A stretch of 64,000 bases of DNA from Gonatopus flavifemur (lineage: Eukaryota; Arthropoda; Insecta; Hymenoptera; Dryinidae). The notes below the pieces were generated by a model, which saw only the letters and a list, made by a program, of their open reading frames with translations, was not told the DNA's origin and did not search any database. Made by a program: the position numbers and the translations under genes. Positions within the stretch are counted from its first letter, which is position 1. Each line of letters opens with the position of its first letter. The stretch spans positions 6,324,001 through 6,388,000 of the forward strand of contig JAFFJZ010000012.1 of the NCBI GenBank assembly GCA_018340375.1, given 5' to 3'. This document shows positions 46,936-59,753 of this stretch, one piece after another.

Positions 46936-47055
46936 GGTAGGGGGTCTTTTGGCCGAATCAACATAATTTAACAATCGCTAGTCATTCCTTAGTGTTATCT
47001 GAAAGCGACTAGCGATTGTCAAATCATGTCGATTCGGCCAAAAGATCTCCTATCA
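46936..47055. mobile_element. 120-bp hairpin element with 8-bp target duplication
   Basis: Flanked by TTGCGTAC on both sides (46928-46935 and 47056-47063). The arms mirror through CTTTTGGCCGAATC and ACAATCGCTAGTC. An exact 8-bp duplication points to a hAT- or P-type source. Too small to code. Confidence 0.85.
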
Positions 47056-47624
47056 TTGCGTACAGAAAGTTCCTGCTGTACATATAAACTATGTAATCCT
47101 ATTCAATACACAACAAATCAAATAAACGATTAAAATAGAAAGTTTGAACATTTTAACCAATTTTGACCATTTCAACCAATTTTAGCCAGTGGTTTGGATA
47201 ATATTTAAAAAGGCCGGCTTTTTTTCAACCCTGCAAATCATTCTCGTCTCGTCTGGTAAATTTCTCGGGTAGAATCCTTCTCGTATCGTCTCGACTTTTG
47301 GACACCGAAAAATGCGAATTTTTCAAGTGAAAAGCTGTTAGATTTCGTCAATATTGGGAGGAATTACGTTAGTCATTTTCTACAGAGACTCGACTTTGAA
47401 GGAACTTGCCAAGCTCTCGCTGAACCTTTTCTACAACTCCTTTCTATTGAAAGAAAAAAAAACTTTTTTGGAAGAAAAGTGAATCATTCCCCTCTTCAAC
47501 GAATGAAAAAAATTATATTGACGACGTTAATAAACCCAAAAAATAATTGAGGATTTTGAAATATTGAAATCCTGAACAAGATGACATTCCCTGTTCTTTT
47601 TGAGTAACCTCAATAATCAGTGCA

Positions 47625-48855
47625 TTAAGGGGTTATATACAGTTAGAATTTTCAGAAAATCAATTTTTTTTCATTTTATTTTCTTAATGTACATATATTT
47701 AAGAATACACACAGAAAATTTCATATCGTTCCGGTGAGAATAGACGACTCCATGTGAGTTAAAAAAAAAAACATTATCCTATGTAAAGTGCTTTTCAAAC
47801 TTTAAACGCGTTTTTCTCAAAATGGTGTTTTCAAAGTCGGTGACCAGAATTACTCGAAAACGGCTAAACCGATTAGCCTCAAATTTTAACACGAGCTTCT
47901 TAAATATATTTTTCAGTAATTAATCGAAGATGTTTTCCTCACCGATAAATATTTTTTTTATAAACAATTTAAGGCCGAAATTTTGGTCAAAAATCAATTT
48001 TTTTTGTTGAGAAACCGCCATTTTGTCAAAAAAATCTATTCCTCATTCCTTCGATGATTTACTAGATTTAACATCACTTGAACGAAATCTGTTTAGTTTT
48101 TCAATTTCAGAGGATCCAGTTCACAGATATAGTGGTCACCGCAAAACGTCTTTTTTGAGAGGAGCTCCCGGAGATCAGCTGTAGCTCCTTTCCAAATGAA
48201 TATTCCTACCAATACCAAGTCTTAAAATACAGCTAAAAGATACCACAATATTCGTACAAATTTTTGAATCAATAAGTTTGCAAGTTTTCTCAGAAAAAAT
48301 TCCAGAAAATTCGCTTTTTTTCTCAAGAAGTGAGTGAATTAAGAACTCGAGTTATCTGAAACTGATTAAAAGGGTCTCAAAGTACATGAAAAAATTGTTC
48401 TCAAGCTACAGGATTCGTATCTCGAAACTTTAAAGCGTTTGTCTCGAAACCATGTTCTTCAAGTTTGGCTCCGCGATATCTCGCAAACTACTGAACGGAT
48501 AGCTCTTTTTTTTTATTTTGAAGCTGATTGAATTTATTGGAGGATGAACTTAAATGGAGATGAGATTTGCCTTTTTTTCTCTTTTTAAAGCACTCTGAAG
48601 AGAGAAAAAAGGTGAAAAAACCCTACTAAAAGTTTGCATGTCTGTCATTGTTTCAATTTTGGGCTTTTCATTGGTTTTATTGGTACAACCTCCAACAAAT
48701 GTAATATATTTCATAAAAATTTTTGAATTTTTTATTTCTGACAATTTTTGTAAGTGTTATAGTGGCGTCCGATTGATCACTGTTTTTTTTTGTGGTTATG
48801 TTTCAACACGTATCAACAATTCCCATGGCATTATTTTTTACTGAAAAAAATTTGT
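47625..48855. repeat. dispersed repeat starting TTAAGGGG, partly shared with 39.4-39.9 kb
   Basis: It starts TTAAGGGGTTATATACAG. The part from about 48300 to 48850 is the inverse of 39490-39860. Segments such as ACTCGAGTT...GGGTCTCAAAGTACATG are recognisable in both. The right end is not defined and is close to the CCC-end element at 48867. No ORF with a domain. Confidence 0.5.
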
Positions 48856-48866
48856 CCATGTCCTTA

Positions 48867-49680
48867 CCCATGTGTGTATGGACCAATGGCCCAATGATGG
48901 ACCAAGTCTGGCACAAGACCTGCCGAGACTTGTCTCAAACAATCCACCAAACTTGGCCCAGGTTCGGGAATCAGGACAAGCTTGGGCCAGTGGCTTTGCC
49001 AGGCCCGGTCCAATTCATTTACCAAGCATCAACCAATGCTTCTTTGATCGCAGATATGAATGACAAAAGTAATTGATCCCTATTTCAGTTCATGACTTTC
49101 TCCCTCAGAAGAAACGATAGAAAAAACGTGACAAGATTGGGACAAGCTTGTATGATCATTGGAAAATTTGCGTTCTTTGATATTCCAATCAATTTTGATT
49201 CTATTGTTGAATTATGCTCAAACGAAACTAATAAGATCTTACTGAAATATCATAACATAAATCTTATAATGATCTGATCTCGTACGGGATCCAACATTGG
49301 AATTCCTCGATTCACTCGAAAAACTGATTGTTCAAGCCATCAGTTTACACTATAGTGTGTAATTACGCCCAAGTCTTCAGCCATTGTAAATACAAAATTC
49401 AGTCAATATTTATAAACATTGTGCCACTCATGTGGGCAATATTGGCACAATTGTTCTCAACGAATGCTCGATTTTTACACTTGTGTCAAGCTTGTACCAA
49501 ATGTAGTGACCATTTCAAAAATATCAACAAATGTCCCATGACTGACTATCCATTGGGAACAACGGGACACTCATGAAACAATATTGGGCCAATTGTTCTT
49601 CACGGAGGTTTTTTTCTGACATATGTGCCAACCTTGGGACAAGCTTGGGTTCTTTTCAGTCTTGTCAATACCTGCATGGG
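48867..49680. mobile_element. 814-bp CCC-end element, GGGACAAGCTTGG word
   Basis: The ends are CCCATGTGTG and TGCATGGG. The interior is built of GGCCCA, TTGGGACAAGCTTGGG, TTGGCACAA and CAATNTTGGCC words in both senses, densest near the ends. The flanks are TA and TG. Confidence 0.7.
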
Positions 49681-49681
49681 T

Positions 49682-51432
49682 GAAGGCTCAATTAACAAGA
49701 ACCTTCCCTTCTCCTCAACGTGGTGAAACTGGAATAAAAATGAACAAATTGAAACTTGGGAGATTCTCGAAGCGTTGACGAAATTTCAAACTTGCTTTCA
49801 TTCATTATTTTAATGAAAATTCGGGACAAAATGAAAGAGTTGTGAGCAAAAACATACACATCTTCTTTAAACTGTGAATGAAGAGAAAAAAACAGAAGAA
49901 AAAGAACAGGGAATTCCCGAGAAATCGGAACAAAGCATCGGGGTGCTTTGAAATATATCCTGTGTGTACCTACACGAATTACACGTACATTATTTGCCAA
50001 TGTGCGCGCATGCGTGCGTAAGAAATTTTCATTTCAAAGGCGTCGTGTCGCAGCAGCCAACAAGACTGGTCCTCCCACGTTTCAGACTACATTTACGAAA
50101 GAATTCCGCCGAATATATAATACTGTTCCCTGTTCTTCTCGTTCCAACGTGAACACACTTCTAACGTGATGCAATATCATCGATTTTCATGATTTATAGT
50201 TATATACTTACAAATTTATGCTATCTATTTATCAACTGTATAAACTTCGATAGTGAATTATCATTCTGTGTAACAAAATCTCCATTTGATATATCAAGGA
50301 GTCAGGAGATGAAGAAATCACGCCATTTTTTGTCAAATTCAACCTTAACTGGGAGTTGAAAAATTAGATTCGAGTGAAGAGATTGGACACAAGTGCAAAG
50401 GTGTCGAGAGAGAGAGAGTAAGACTCGACCTATCGGCCAAGGTCCGGCTGGTCCTTGAAGAGCTCTATAGCTCTTCCCTCGGATCTCCGGCCGCGGTGGC
50501 GAGATAAGAATAAGTAAAAGAGAAGTTAAGATAGGCAGGATCTGGTTTTGGATTTTTTCGTTCTTGATATAGACCGCGATATAGAGTATGCCGGAGCTGT
50601 TTTTCTCTCCGTTCTCTCACTTACAGGCGTGTAATTATACACGTAAATAACTGTAAATATATGCGCTGGAAGTTGCGTATGTTGAAACCGAGTACTCGCT
50701 CAATATATTTTATTATACAAATAATATGTTGGTTATTATTATAAGAGATGCAGAAGTATTTTTCAGATTCTTCCATGGTATTGAAATTCTTTGTCCCTTT
50801 GCAGTTTTTAGAAACATAAAATACGCCCTAATTGAATTCATTGAACATGTTTTATCGTTCGCATCGATTCAAATATCCTTGAAAGGATTGGGATAAACAA
50901 CCGCGGTGAAGAAATATGATCATCGATTTGTAACAACATCCCATTTTTCCGATACTGTCAAGCATCATGATCACAATTACATTTCACGTTGCCTATATCA
51001 TAGATACGACGAGAAATCCAATATACAGCTCCCTCTGGGGATAAATGGATACGTTGAACCTGCATAACCGCACGTTTCTTCAATTAGCGATTCATCGATT
51101 AAAGTACATACGTATGTACGAATGTACGTATTCAAAGGAAAAGATATATTTGAAAATTTTATCGGTTTGAAGAATTCAATTATCGATTTCTGATGCGGGT
51201 AGGACGACTAAGAAGCGGATTAATGAATCCGAAATGGGGCACACCGATTGAAAAGTGATATAAATGATGATTGCAATATTTTTAATCGCGAGGAGAAATG
51301 TGGGAAATAGGTTGAATAATTCATTTAATTTCAATACTTATGTGTGGAAAAATTTTTTAAATTAAATATAATTTGTATGCGAATGTAGATAAAATTTTAT
51401 ATAATTTCGAACATTTTTTCATAGGAGGAGCA
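49682..51432. other. unique sequence with GC-richer patch at 50400-50520
   Basis: The patch has GGTCCGGCTGGTCC and a short palindrome GAAGAGCTCTATAGCTCTTC. It could be promoter or leader sequence; no coding exon is defended. ORFs at 49948-50169 lie in two frames without a domain. Confidence 0.3.
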
Positions 51433-51710
51433 CACAGAGAAAAAGGAATAGTTGCAGCAAGTATTTAAATAGTCGATTTTCGACCATCTGCTTAAATATT
51501 TGCTGCAACTACTTAGTAGTCAGGACAACTAACTCGATAGTTGCACTAACCAACGTAAATACCTGGCAGGCAACTTACGAAGTATTTTAGTCAGTTGAGG
51601 CAGCTAACGTGATACTTGTCCTAACTACTGAGTAGTTGCAGCAACTATTCAAGTAGATGGTCGAAAAACAACTATTCAAGTAGTTGCTACAACTATTTTT
51701 TTTCTCCGTG
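51433..51710. mobile_element. 278-bp CAC-end element, TAGTTGCAGCAACTA word
   Basis: Begins CACAGAGAAAAAGGAATAGT and ends TTTTTTTTCTCCGTG; CA on both sides (51431-51432, 51711-51712). The interior repeats AGTTGCAGCAACT, CAACTACTTAGTAGT and TAGTTGC variants. Confidence 0.85.
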
Positions 51711-51769
51711 CAGTATTTATAACAACTGCATTAGAGAACAGCCCGAGCGAAACAAGTGGTATTTGAAGT

Positions 51770-51945
51770 ATTGAATGGCGAGCGGAGCGAGCGTCCTCGA
51801 ATTTAAAAAGTGCGAGCGAAGCGAGCAACATTAGGGGCATTGAATGGTGAGCGGAGCGAACGTCTCCAAAATTAAAAAGTGCGAGCGAAGCGAGCGCCAT
51901 TATGAATAATGAATGGCGAACGGAGCGAGCGTCTTTGAAATCACG
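51770..51945. repeat. 69-bp minisatellite, locus 2
   Basis: About two and a half units carrying GCGAGCGGAGCGAGCGTC and GTGCGAGCGAAGCGAGC. The minus-strand ORF (51676-51948) reads a 23-residue repeat close to that at 5454-5678, read from the opposite strand here. It is adjacent to the element ending at 51710. Confidence 0.8.
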
Positions 51946-52038
51946 CATGCTGAATTTATTGTGAGGTTGTTTTACATTTCATCAATATTTGTTATTACAT
52001 GTAGCAAGTACAAATCTGAATTATGTTGTATTTCACTG

Positions 52039-52882
52039 CCCATACAGGAATTTACAATTGGCGCTAGCATGGTGCAACGTAGATAAAGTATGGCCAAGGC
52101 TTGGCAACTAAGCATGGCGCAAATCCCTTCATCGATGAGACAATGGCAATGAAATATACCATCATTGGCAAACGATTGGAAATTTTGTTTGTCAATGCTG
52201 CGCCAATGATCAAAGTAAAAAATATTTCACCCAGAAATATATAAAAAGTATGCGCATTTCGCAATGTCTGACATATTTCGTTCGAAGTCTTAATGTTTTC
52301 CCCTCATTTGTTTGTGAACAATGCAGCGTCTTTTGTCGGTAAATTCTGCCATGAGAAGCAGACACAATGTCCGTGAGCTCAGCGGTAGGAGCCCTCTAGT
52401 GTGACTCATAGTAAAGAGCGATTGGCTGTTCTTTCGAAGACTTATTTAAACCTTATATATTTTTTGTATACGCGTTTCACCACTCGCGAGAAACACTTGA
52501 TTGGTAACGTAGCAAAAATATTATATAGGTTGCCAATATTGAGCCATGCTATTACCAATGATCGGCGCTACATTGAAAGCCAATTTCTACCGAAACTAGG
52601 CCAAAGTTTGGGGCAATATTGAACCAAATTTTAAACGATCCTGGCGTTGCATGGAATCTATCGTTTAGTCAATGTTGGGCCAAGGATGAGCCAAGCTTGG
52701 CGCAATTGTGCCACAATAATAGGCTGACAAACGGAATCTGTCGAACACCGACATCGGTGCAACATTTTATTTATTGTTAATCAACATTGAAGATTTATAG
52801 ATTGCCAAGCCATGTCTGTCAACATTGCGCCAAGCTATATTTTATTGTCAGCATTGGCGAAGCCCAAAAAATTTTGTATGGG
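52039..52882. mobile_element. 844-bp CCC-end element, TTGGCGCAATGTTGGC word
   Basis: Begins CCCATACAGGAATTT and ends AAATTTTGTATGGG; TG on both sides (52037-52038, 52883-52884). Interior words GGCGCAA, TTGGCCAA, CAATGTTGGC and GGCGCTAGC recur in both senses. It shares its outer ten bases with the 888-bp elements but not its interior. Confidence 0.85.
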
Positions 52883-53190
52883 TGTGTTTGAATTCCGCAA
52901 CTGTCACAATAATGTATCATTTTCTCTCGAATCGTTGTAAAAAAACTGAGCTTCAACCCTGCCTCTTCGATCCCCACGAACGAGATCCCAGTCGAAGAAT
53001 TTCCGTGCAGAGAACGTGCCAATATTTTGTGTCAAACGTTCCCTAATCGAATCACAAACTTCTCCTTTGCCGATCGAATTTCATTCGAAAAATCGAATCA
53101 GCGTTCAAACGATTCTTCGGCATTGTATCAATGAATCAATTTTCCGTTATCCCGAGAAGAGGAAAGAAAAGAAGGAAAAAAAGACAATAC

Positions 53191-53273
53191 CTGTGAGCTT
53201 CCGGCGAATTTGGCAAACTCCGCGCCTTTCTACTGCTGCTGCTATGACCGTGGTTACTCCCGCTGTTTCCCAT
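53191..53273 (-). CDS. candidate first coding exon B, N-myristoylation signal
   Basis: ATG at 53273 followed by GNSGSNHGHSSSSRKARSL and a SPEAH end, then a donor (CACAG|GTATTG) after 27 codons plus AG. MG-N-x-x-S fits the N-myristoylation consensus, with nearby Arg/Lys that would help membrane binding. The ending phase equals that of 31412-31635, and AG would also complete Arg with the first base of 27828-28006. The sequence context around the ATG and the serine/arginine-rich peptide look like a real N-terminus. A TATA-like CTATATTTAT lies about 50 bases upstream on the minus strand. I do not recognise the gene; myristoylated E3 ligases and kinase adaptors start this way, but nothing here decides. 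Confidence 0.6.
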
Positions 53274-56200
53274 GATTCTTTTTTACAACTCTTTTTCTTC
53301 CACGTATGATTTCACTCCACATAAATATAGAGCTTCACGCTTTACACTGTAAATGCATTCAATCACTGTCACCGTTCGCACAATACCCTCGCTTTATGGT
53401 TAATCAATTCGATTACATCTCAACTTAACGCAAATCGATTCATCGATTAAATTCTCCGTTACTTCCCGTAATGATGGGCCATTGTCACCATGTGAAACGT
53501 TGAAATTCATTTCCCCAGAACCATCTAGAAGTTGAATTCCCATTCTCAGAGAAAATTTCAAAAATCCTATCGATAAATTAATGGTATTGGGATTTTATAT
53601 TTTTTTCCCATGATCAATCATCGTTACACAAGCACGTGGCACAACACGTGCGCCGAGAAGAGAGTAGAGAGAATCGATAAGATAAACAGTATTAAAGAGG
53701 CTTGAATAGTTCCCTGATCGGACAGATGTCAATCGCAATTCACAATTGTTTTTTTTTACTTCTCCCTGCTTTCGAATCCCCGAATCTTTTCATAGAAGAA
53801 TTAATTCATTTTATAAATCGTTGTTGTTTTTCCCCCACATTTTGCAATGAAAACAAAAAAAAAATAAATAAAATTCTCAATTTTTACTTTTGGTTTTCAA
53901 ATGTTCTTTTTGTACAAATCATAATTTTCAATATTATTTTGAGAATCAATGAATCAGAAGTATCAGAGATAAGAGATTCTTCAATATATTCATATTGCAT
54001 GAATAAAATTATTCAATGAGATGAACTTGGTGAGTTTTTTTACTGCTGAAAAACTTGTGGTAAACGAATGCTTCGTATCTTCGTCAATCAGACATCAACC
54101 ACTTGTGTACCAGTAACCAACGCAAAATTTAGTACGTACTATGAATTTCAAGTCTCAAGTGAATTTCTATGGTTTTCTTTATGATTTGTTTACGTAACCT
54201 CCACAGTGGGATGCTTTGAAGTATACGATCTCTATACAAGGGGTTTATAAGTTTTCATGATTTTCAACTGAACCGAGCATTCAATATCATTCCTTTTGCA
54301 TTTTAATGAAATTGAAGTAATTGACAATCGTTCTGAAGGATTAAGCTATTTAATGACTGTGAAATTTCACGACCCTGTAGCGAGGTTTTTATTCTGATTG
54401 GTGATGAATACGACAATAAGTGTGTGATAAATTCATACACCGACATCGGAGCAAAGTTACAATTTCACACTTGGCTTACGATGGAAGTAGAGAACGTTGA
54501 TCCGCACCTACAATTGCCTTTGTCTCGTCATTTGGAAGATATTGTTTTGAAAATGTGTAATATTTGCGGATGATTAAACGATTAAATTGAAATCATACGG
54601 TTCGATGTGTACATAATCTGTATATAATTATTGTCGATTTTCGTTCAACGTTTTGGTAACGATCAAACTCGAGCTCGAGTAGCTAAAAAGGAGCGTGAAG
54701 TGAAGAATATTTGGCCTTACTGTTGAATTTTTCTTCGTATATGATTCATCAAGTTGATAATAATGAAATTATGTACGCAATATTTTTACTGAGAGATGTA
54801 TTACATTTAGAAATTTCAAGAAACATCGTTGATTCGGTGGGAATAAAGAAACTAATTCAACACAGAAATTATAAACTTCCAAATTACTTCATTTTGATTG
54901 AAATTTTATCATTTTATTTTATTCTTTCAATAATCGTGTATGATAATGTAGCTCAGAAACGAAGCAATTTGAAGAATTTTGCGACATGAAGAATGTACTA
55001 TTTATTGTCTCCTTAAGAACGCCGGAATGGAATGTAGGTTATGAATTCTGAGATACTCTGTACATGCACAGAATTATCATACGCTGCAAATAATCTGTGA
55101 ATGACTGTGTATAAATGGAATATATAAACATGTAAGGCAGAGTTTACAGGGTGTCCCAGGAAATGTAACAGGTATTTCGATAAGATATTATTGAAATAGA
55201 ACCAAGCTTTGTCCTACAGTGATAATTTTGCGAAGCGTCTGATTTTTGTATTGTATAAAATTTATATATAAAAATCATTTGCATAGAATTTTTATACAAA
55301 TTCTCTTGAAGAAATATGTTTTCCTCATTTCAATGAAAGAAACAAACTAAAACATATGAATTTCATAAATAAATTCACTTTGACTTGAAATTAGAATGAT
55401 TTTAAAATTATATATAATTAATTACAATTTTATGTATAAATTCTATACAATTTTCAAAATTCTCCCCCTCGGAAAGTTATTTTTCCCACTATCAATATCA
55501 ACATCGTTGCTTTCTGAATTTGTTGGAATGAAAATTTGTTCTCAACGTGACAGAACTCCATAAAGAATCAAAATTCTTCCCTTAAGACGCGCATAAAATT
55601 CGACTATGGTTTTTAAAATAAAGAATTTCTGTAATTCGAATTCTCGATCTGTGTAAGAATTATAGCGCTTCTTTTACTCCCTTAAAGTGAGTTTTCGTTC
55701 CCATAAATTCAATGAATAACGCAATATTTTTCTTGAAACTTCGTTCCTTTGGTTCTACGAGTTTTCAAAAGTCTCAGGTATTTTAACATATCATGATACT
55801 CCATTATTAGAACAGAATAAATGAATCCCAAAGAACTAAAATTGAATGGTTTAATGTTGAACAATCATTACTGCGTTACGAGGATAAAAAATGCACATTT
55901 GGTCACGTGTACTGCAACAGCACTCAGTCTATTCCTTCACGTGTAAAGGATATGGATATAAACAGAAGCAACAAAATCGTACGGAACAGTTGTTGAAATG
56001 GCAATTCAATTATTTTCCATTCACAAATATGGCAATTAAATATTCCCCCTCCGAAAAACTAAACCTCACGGGTCAATGCCTTTTGTATACGTGAAAAAGT
56101 TCCTTCTCAATGGGGGAACAATGTATTCTTTCACGTTCCAAATGAATGAAATTCAACGTTTTATTATAGTTATGTAAAACTACATTATTCACATTGAAAA

Positions 56201-59200
56201 TTGTTCGTACGATATAAAAACAACACTACATTTTATACACATATTTCAACACACGACACACGGATTTTATTTTTATAGTAAATTCACGACAAAAAATCGT
56301 ATCACAATGATATTGGCACATCGTAGAGCTGTTTGTTAGCGAATAGAGAAATGTTTGTTCGGACGCAAACCGGTGGGACCTACACACGACTATGGGTCAC
56401 GCTTAAAATGTGACACCATGGTGTGTAGGCATCGTTGATAGCCCGTTTCAAACTGAGAGGCTCGACACAAACTATGAGACTGGAACCATTCCCGTTCTGT
56501 TCCCCATAGCACGTGGCTTCTCTTTTTCTCTCTTCCTTTCTCCGTCCCTCTTTCCAATTTCTCCCCCACTCTGTGTTGTCTCTCTCCCCCAGGTTCTCTC
56601 TATCTTGCTCCCCATGCAGATGCAGCCAACGGTGTGTGGTTCTTCTCCTCGCCCTTCACCCTCGACCAGTTTTTCTCCATATAGTACCAGCGTGGCTCCC
56701 CCCCTGCCCCGCCCCGCGCCCGCACAACCATCTCGCTCCCTCGCCAAAGCTTTTATTCCTCGTGAAACAAATTCGTCCCTCTTCATCTTTCGTTCCAGCA
56801 TCACTTTGTCTCTCACCAATTTAATTCTCCTTCCTTCTCCGCCACGTTTTCTCTCTTAGAACTTCAATTCGGTCGTCTCTCTTACTTTACTCATTGTACC
56901 TTAACTCACACCGTCGTTCGGTAAGTTTTCTACGAAACTTCTTTGGAACCAATCAGGACTAACCTTTACCGCGACAGCCATCAAAAGCTTAACAAACATT
57001 TTCACAAACTTCTTACTCGGATGTTTGAAATTCGCAAAGTGCGGAAATCGTTTTCTAAAAGAATTGAAATTGCTCTGGATTATTGGTAATACGTGGCATG
57101 GCTTGGGTTTTCGAAAAAATGATGCTAGAGATTTATATATATGTATATATAATATATAAGCATATGAATAACGCGGAAGAAAAGAAGGGTTCGATCCTTG
57201 TCACGTAACAGTAACTTGACAATCGTCTCGTGCCACCAAGTTTCACGGTTTTTATTACCAACCGCTGTTGTCCAGATGTGTCTTTGACATGAAGACATCA
57301 CCCGCCTGGGCGTTAATCCATGAGAACGAGATTATTTCAACTAGTTTATTTTATTTTCGGTTCTAAGAGGTCTAACGGTTGGATTGTGTATCGTGTTTTT
57401 CTTCTCCAGAATTTGAGAAGTGGGAAGTGAAGTGTAACACTTTTTCCAGCTAGCGTAATCTAGCGAAACTAGATAAATTTTTACTAGCGCAATGAGATGC
57501 AGATTAGAGATAGATTTTTTAGATATCTTTGTCTGATTATGAGTAATTATAATACTAAAGCTGAAATATAGATCCAGTGATGGAGAGCAAGGCGTTATAA
57601 TTAACGGCGCTGGAGTAATATTTTATTACATTCCTCAGTCATTCGTAACGGTATCGCATTACAAATTTCCAGTCATTCATTCCTGACAGATTTTCCGTTA
57701 CATTTATTCTTCGATGAGCAATCGATCTTCCAAAGGATGAATACATCAACGTTATGTGACTCTGATTTCAAATTGGAATCTCCAACAAACGTTAGAATCT
57801 CAGGAATTTTCTAAATTGTGATATTCACCAGAATGAGCAGACGAATAGTGGAATCGAGGTATCAGAATTTCCTAATGAGATTCGGAAGATGTCTCAACTC
57901 TTCGAATCTGCCAACTTGATTGGTTCGTTCATAGTAACTCACTATAATCTTCCCAAGATCCCCTATAAATTACAAGTCCATCGAAAAGTAGTTTTTTTGT
58001 GAGAAGTGTTGGATTCACTCTAGAAAAAAGCTGCTCGCTGCAATCGGATTCTTTTTACCACAAATGGAAATTCCATTCAATATTTTATCAAACGGATTTC
58101 GGATTCGCCGAAGAGGAATTTCTACTTATGGCAAATCCGCTTGTGAGAAGGAGATGTTAGATTGAATGAAGAAGACATTTTGGTTCTTTGTAAGAAGAAG
58201 CTTTGTGATCGTTTTGAGGGACTCCAAAATTTTTTTATCTTCAAAATGTCTTGAATCAAAACGTTTCTGACACCTCCAATAACAAAATGGGTCCGACCTG
58301 TGTCTGTTTGTCAACAAATAACCGAATTGAAATTCATTGTCATCTCCGATTGTTTTCGTCACATTTAGGGTTGATTCCCGTGTAAGTTACAGCTCACTTG
58401 GTTGGGAGGAACTTGTGTTCAAATGAATAAACGAAAATTCATTTGACATTATCGTTATTCAACATTGAAGATGATGAGTTGAGGAACATCAGATATGATT
58501 GAAAATCATCTTTCAATTCGATTTTTTATCTCAATATTTATGAAAATTCTTAATTGAAAGAATAGCTTGTTTGAAGTTATAACTTCAATAACTATATTTA
58601 TCACATCTCCCCACATACCACAAAAGTTCAAAAAGAGTTCTTGATTTTCTCTGTGTGCTGTATGGGAATCTGCTTTATGAGTTATATGTTTTAAAATCAT
58701 ATATTACAATTCAAATTTCCATCAAACTCAAATAATATTATGATTGGTCAGCTTTTGAGAAATATATGTTGCAAAAAACGTGAAAAACTGATACATCGTT
58801 ATGTTGAATAAAATTGTGTAATTTTTCAGAATAGAAATGAAAAAGTATCAACTCACCTTCTGTCGATGTATTACTGTACCGTTATCATTACATGATAATT
58901 ATAACCTCACGCATTTGTTGCGGAAAGTGCGGTTAATCTTTCCCTTGCAGTGTTCACAATACTATGAAGTTGACAGAATATATAAATTATATAGAATTTG
59001 AAATCCACTAAGGAAAAGAGGATTGTGAGTTATGTCAAGTGGATAATATTCTTCAGTTCGAATTGAGTATTCTTGGACTCAGTATGTGATAATTTTGTCG
59101 AAAACAGATTCTTCTTGATACAAGAAGGATAGTATCTCGCCTAAGAAGAATGAACCGAAGAAGCTGAACTTCTTGCATGTTAAAACATATTATGTTTTAG

Positions 59201-59388
59201 AGTGTAGATTCACAACCAGAAGGGCACAAAAACCGTATCAGGGCGGATAAAAAAAGGATTAAATCATATTGAATTTTTGTTTAGTTTTGTACTGTATGTT
59301 GTCTGGTCTTCTGAACTACACAAATCGACTAGAATTTTACAGTCCAGATTTATGTAGAATGAAAACAATCATAACATTATCGATTATA
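53274..59388. other. long unique stretch upstream of exon B
   Basis: No transposon with clear ends and no defended gene. It includes a lone GGGTGTCCCAGGAAATGTAA at about 55150 without a matching right end, and the GC-rich pyrimidine block at 56400-56870. The low repeat content next to the presumed 5' end of the gene could mean regulatory sequence. Confidence 0.35.
56400..56870. promoter_or_regulatory. GC-rich, strand-biased pyrimidine block
   Basis: Plus strand is CT-rich (56515-56600) followed by CCCCGCCCCGCGCCCGC (about 56706-56724), an Sp1/GC-box-like stretch rare in this AT-rich window. ORFs of 149 and 103 codons (plus) and 115 codons (minus) overlap and reflect composition. Candidate promoter or leader exon; direction unknown. 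Confidence 0.35.
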
Positions 59389-59654
59389 CACAGAAAAAAA
59401 TACCTATGTAAAAATTACATAAAAAGTGAGGTAACGATTACAGTGTGGATCTCATGTAAAACTTACTGCACAGTCCTGTTGGATTTACATTGTTATCATA
59501 GTTACTTCACAGCAACACCACTCTCATTTACTTCGGTAACAGTGGAAATATAACATTGGTTCCAATGTAAATTTTACTCCAATTGCATTCATGTGAGCCA
59601 TTATGTTAAATCAACAACAACCAATGTACAATTCACATGGGACTTTTTTCCGTG
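59389..59654. mobile_element. 266-bp CAC-end element, ATGTAAATTTTACAT word
   Basis: Begins CACAGAAAAAAATACC and ends GGGACTTTTTTCCGTG; TA on both sides (59387-59388, 59655-59656). Interior words ATGTAAAAATTACAT, GTAACNATTACAG and ACATTGG recur in both senses. Confidence 0.8.
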
Positions 59655-59753
59655 TACAATTTGGAACGGTGTAGTTCAAAAATATGGAGTTCAATTATTG
59701 TGCAGTAAAACGATCACTTAAAATTTATTTGCGTAGTTCAGGAGCCTTGATCG

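Noticed and set aside
52366..52400. D-arm-like GCTCAGCGGTAGGAGC
   Set aside because: No B box or T arm follows; it lies within a CCC-end element.
55145..55180. GGGTGTCCCAGGAAATGTAACAG as a transposon end
   Set aside because: No mirrored right end was found within reach.
56410..56859. ORFs of 149 (plus) and 115 (minus) codons
   Set aside because: Low-complexity proline/serine or arginine/glutamate composition from a CT-rich tract; opposite strands open together.
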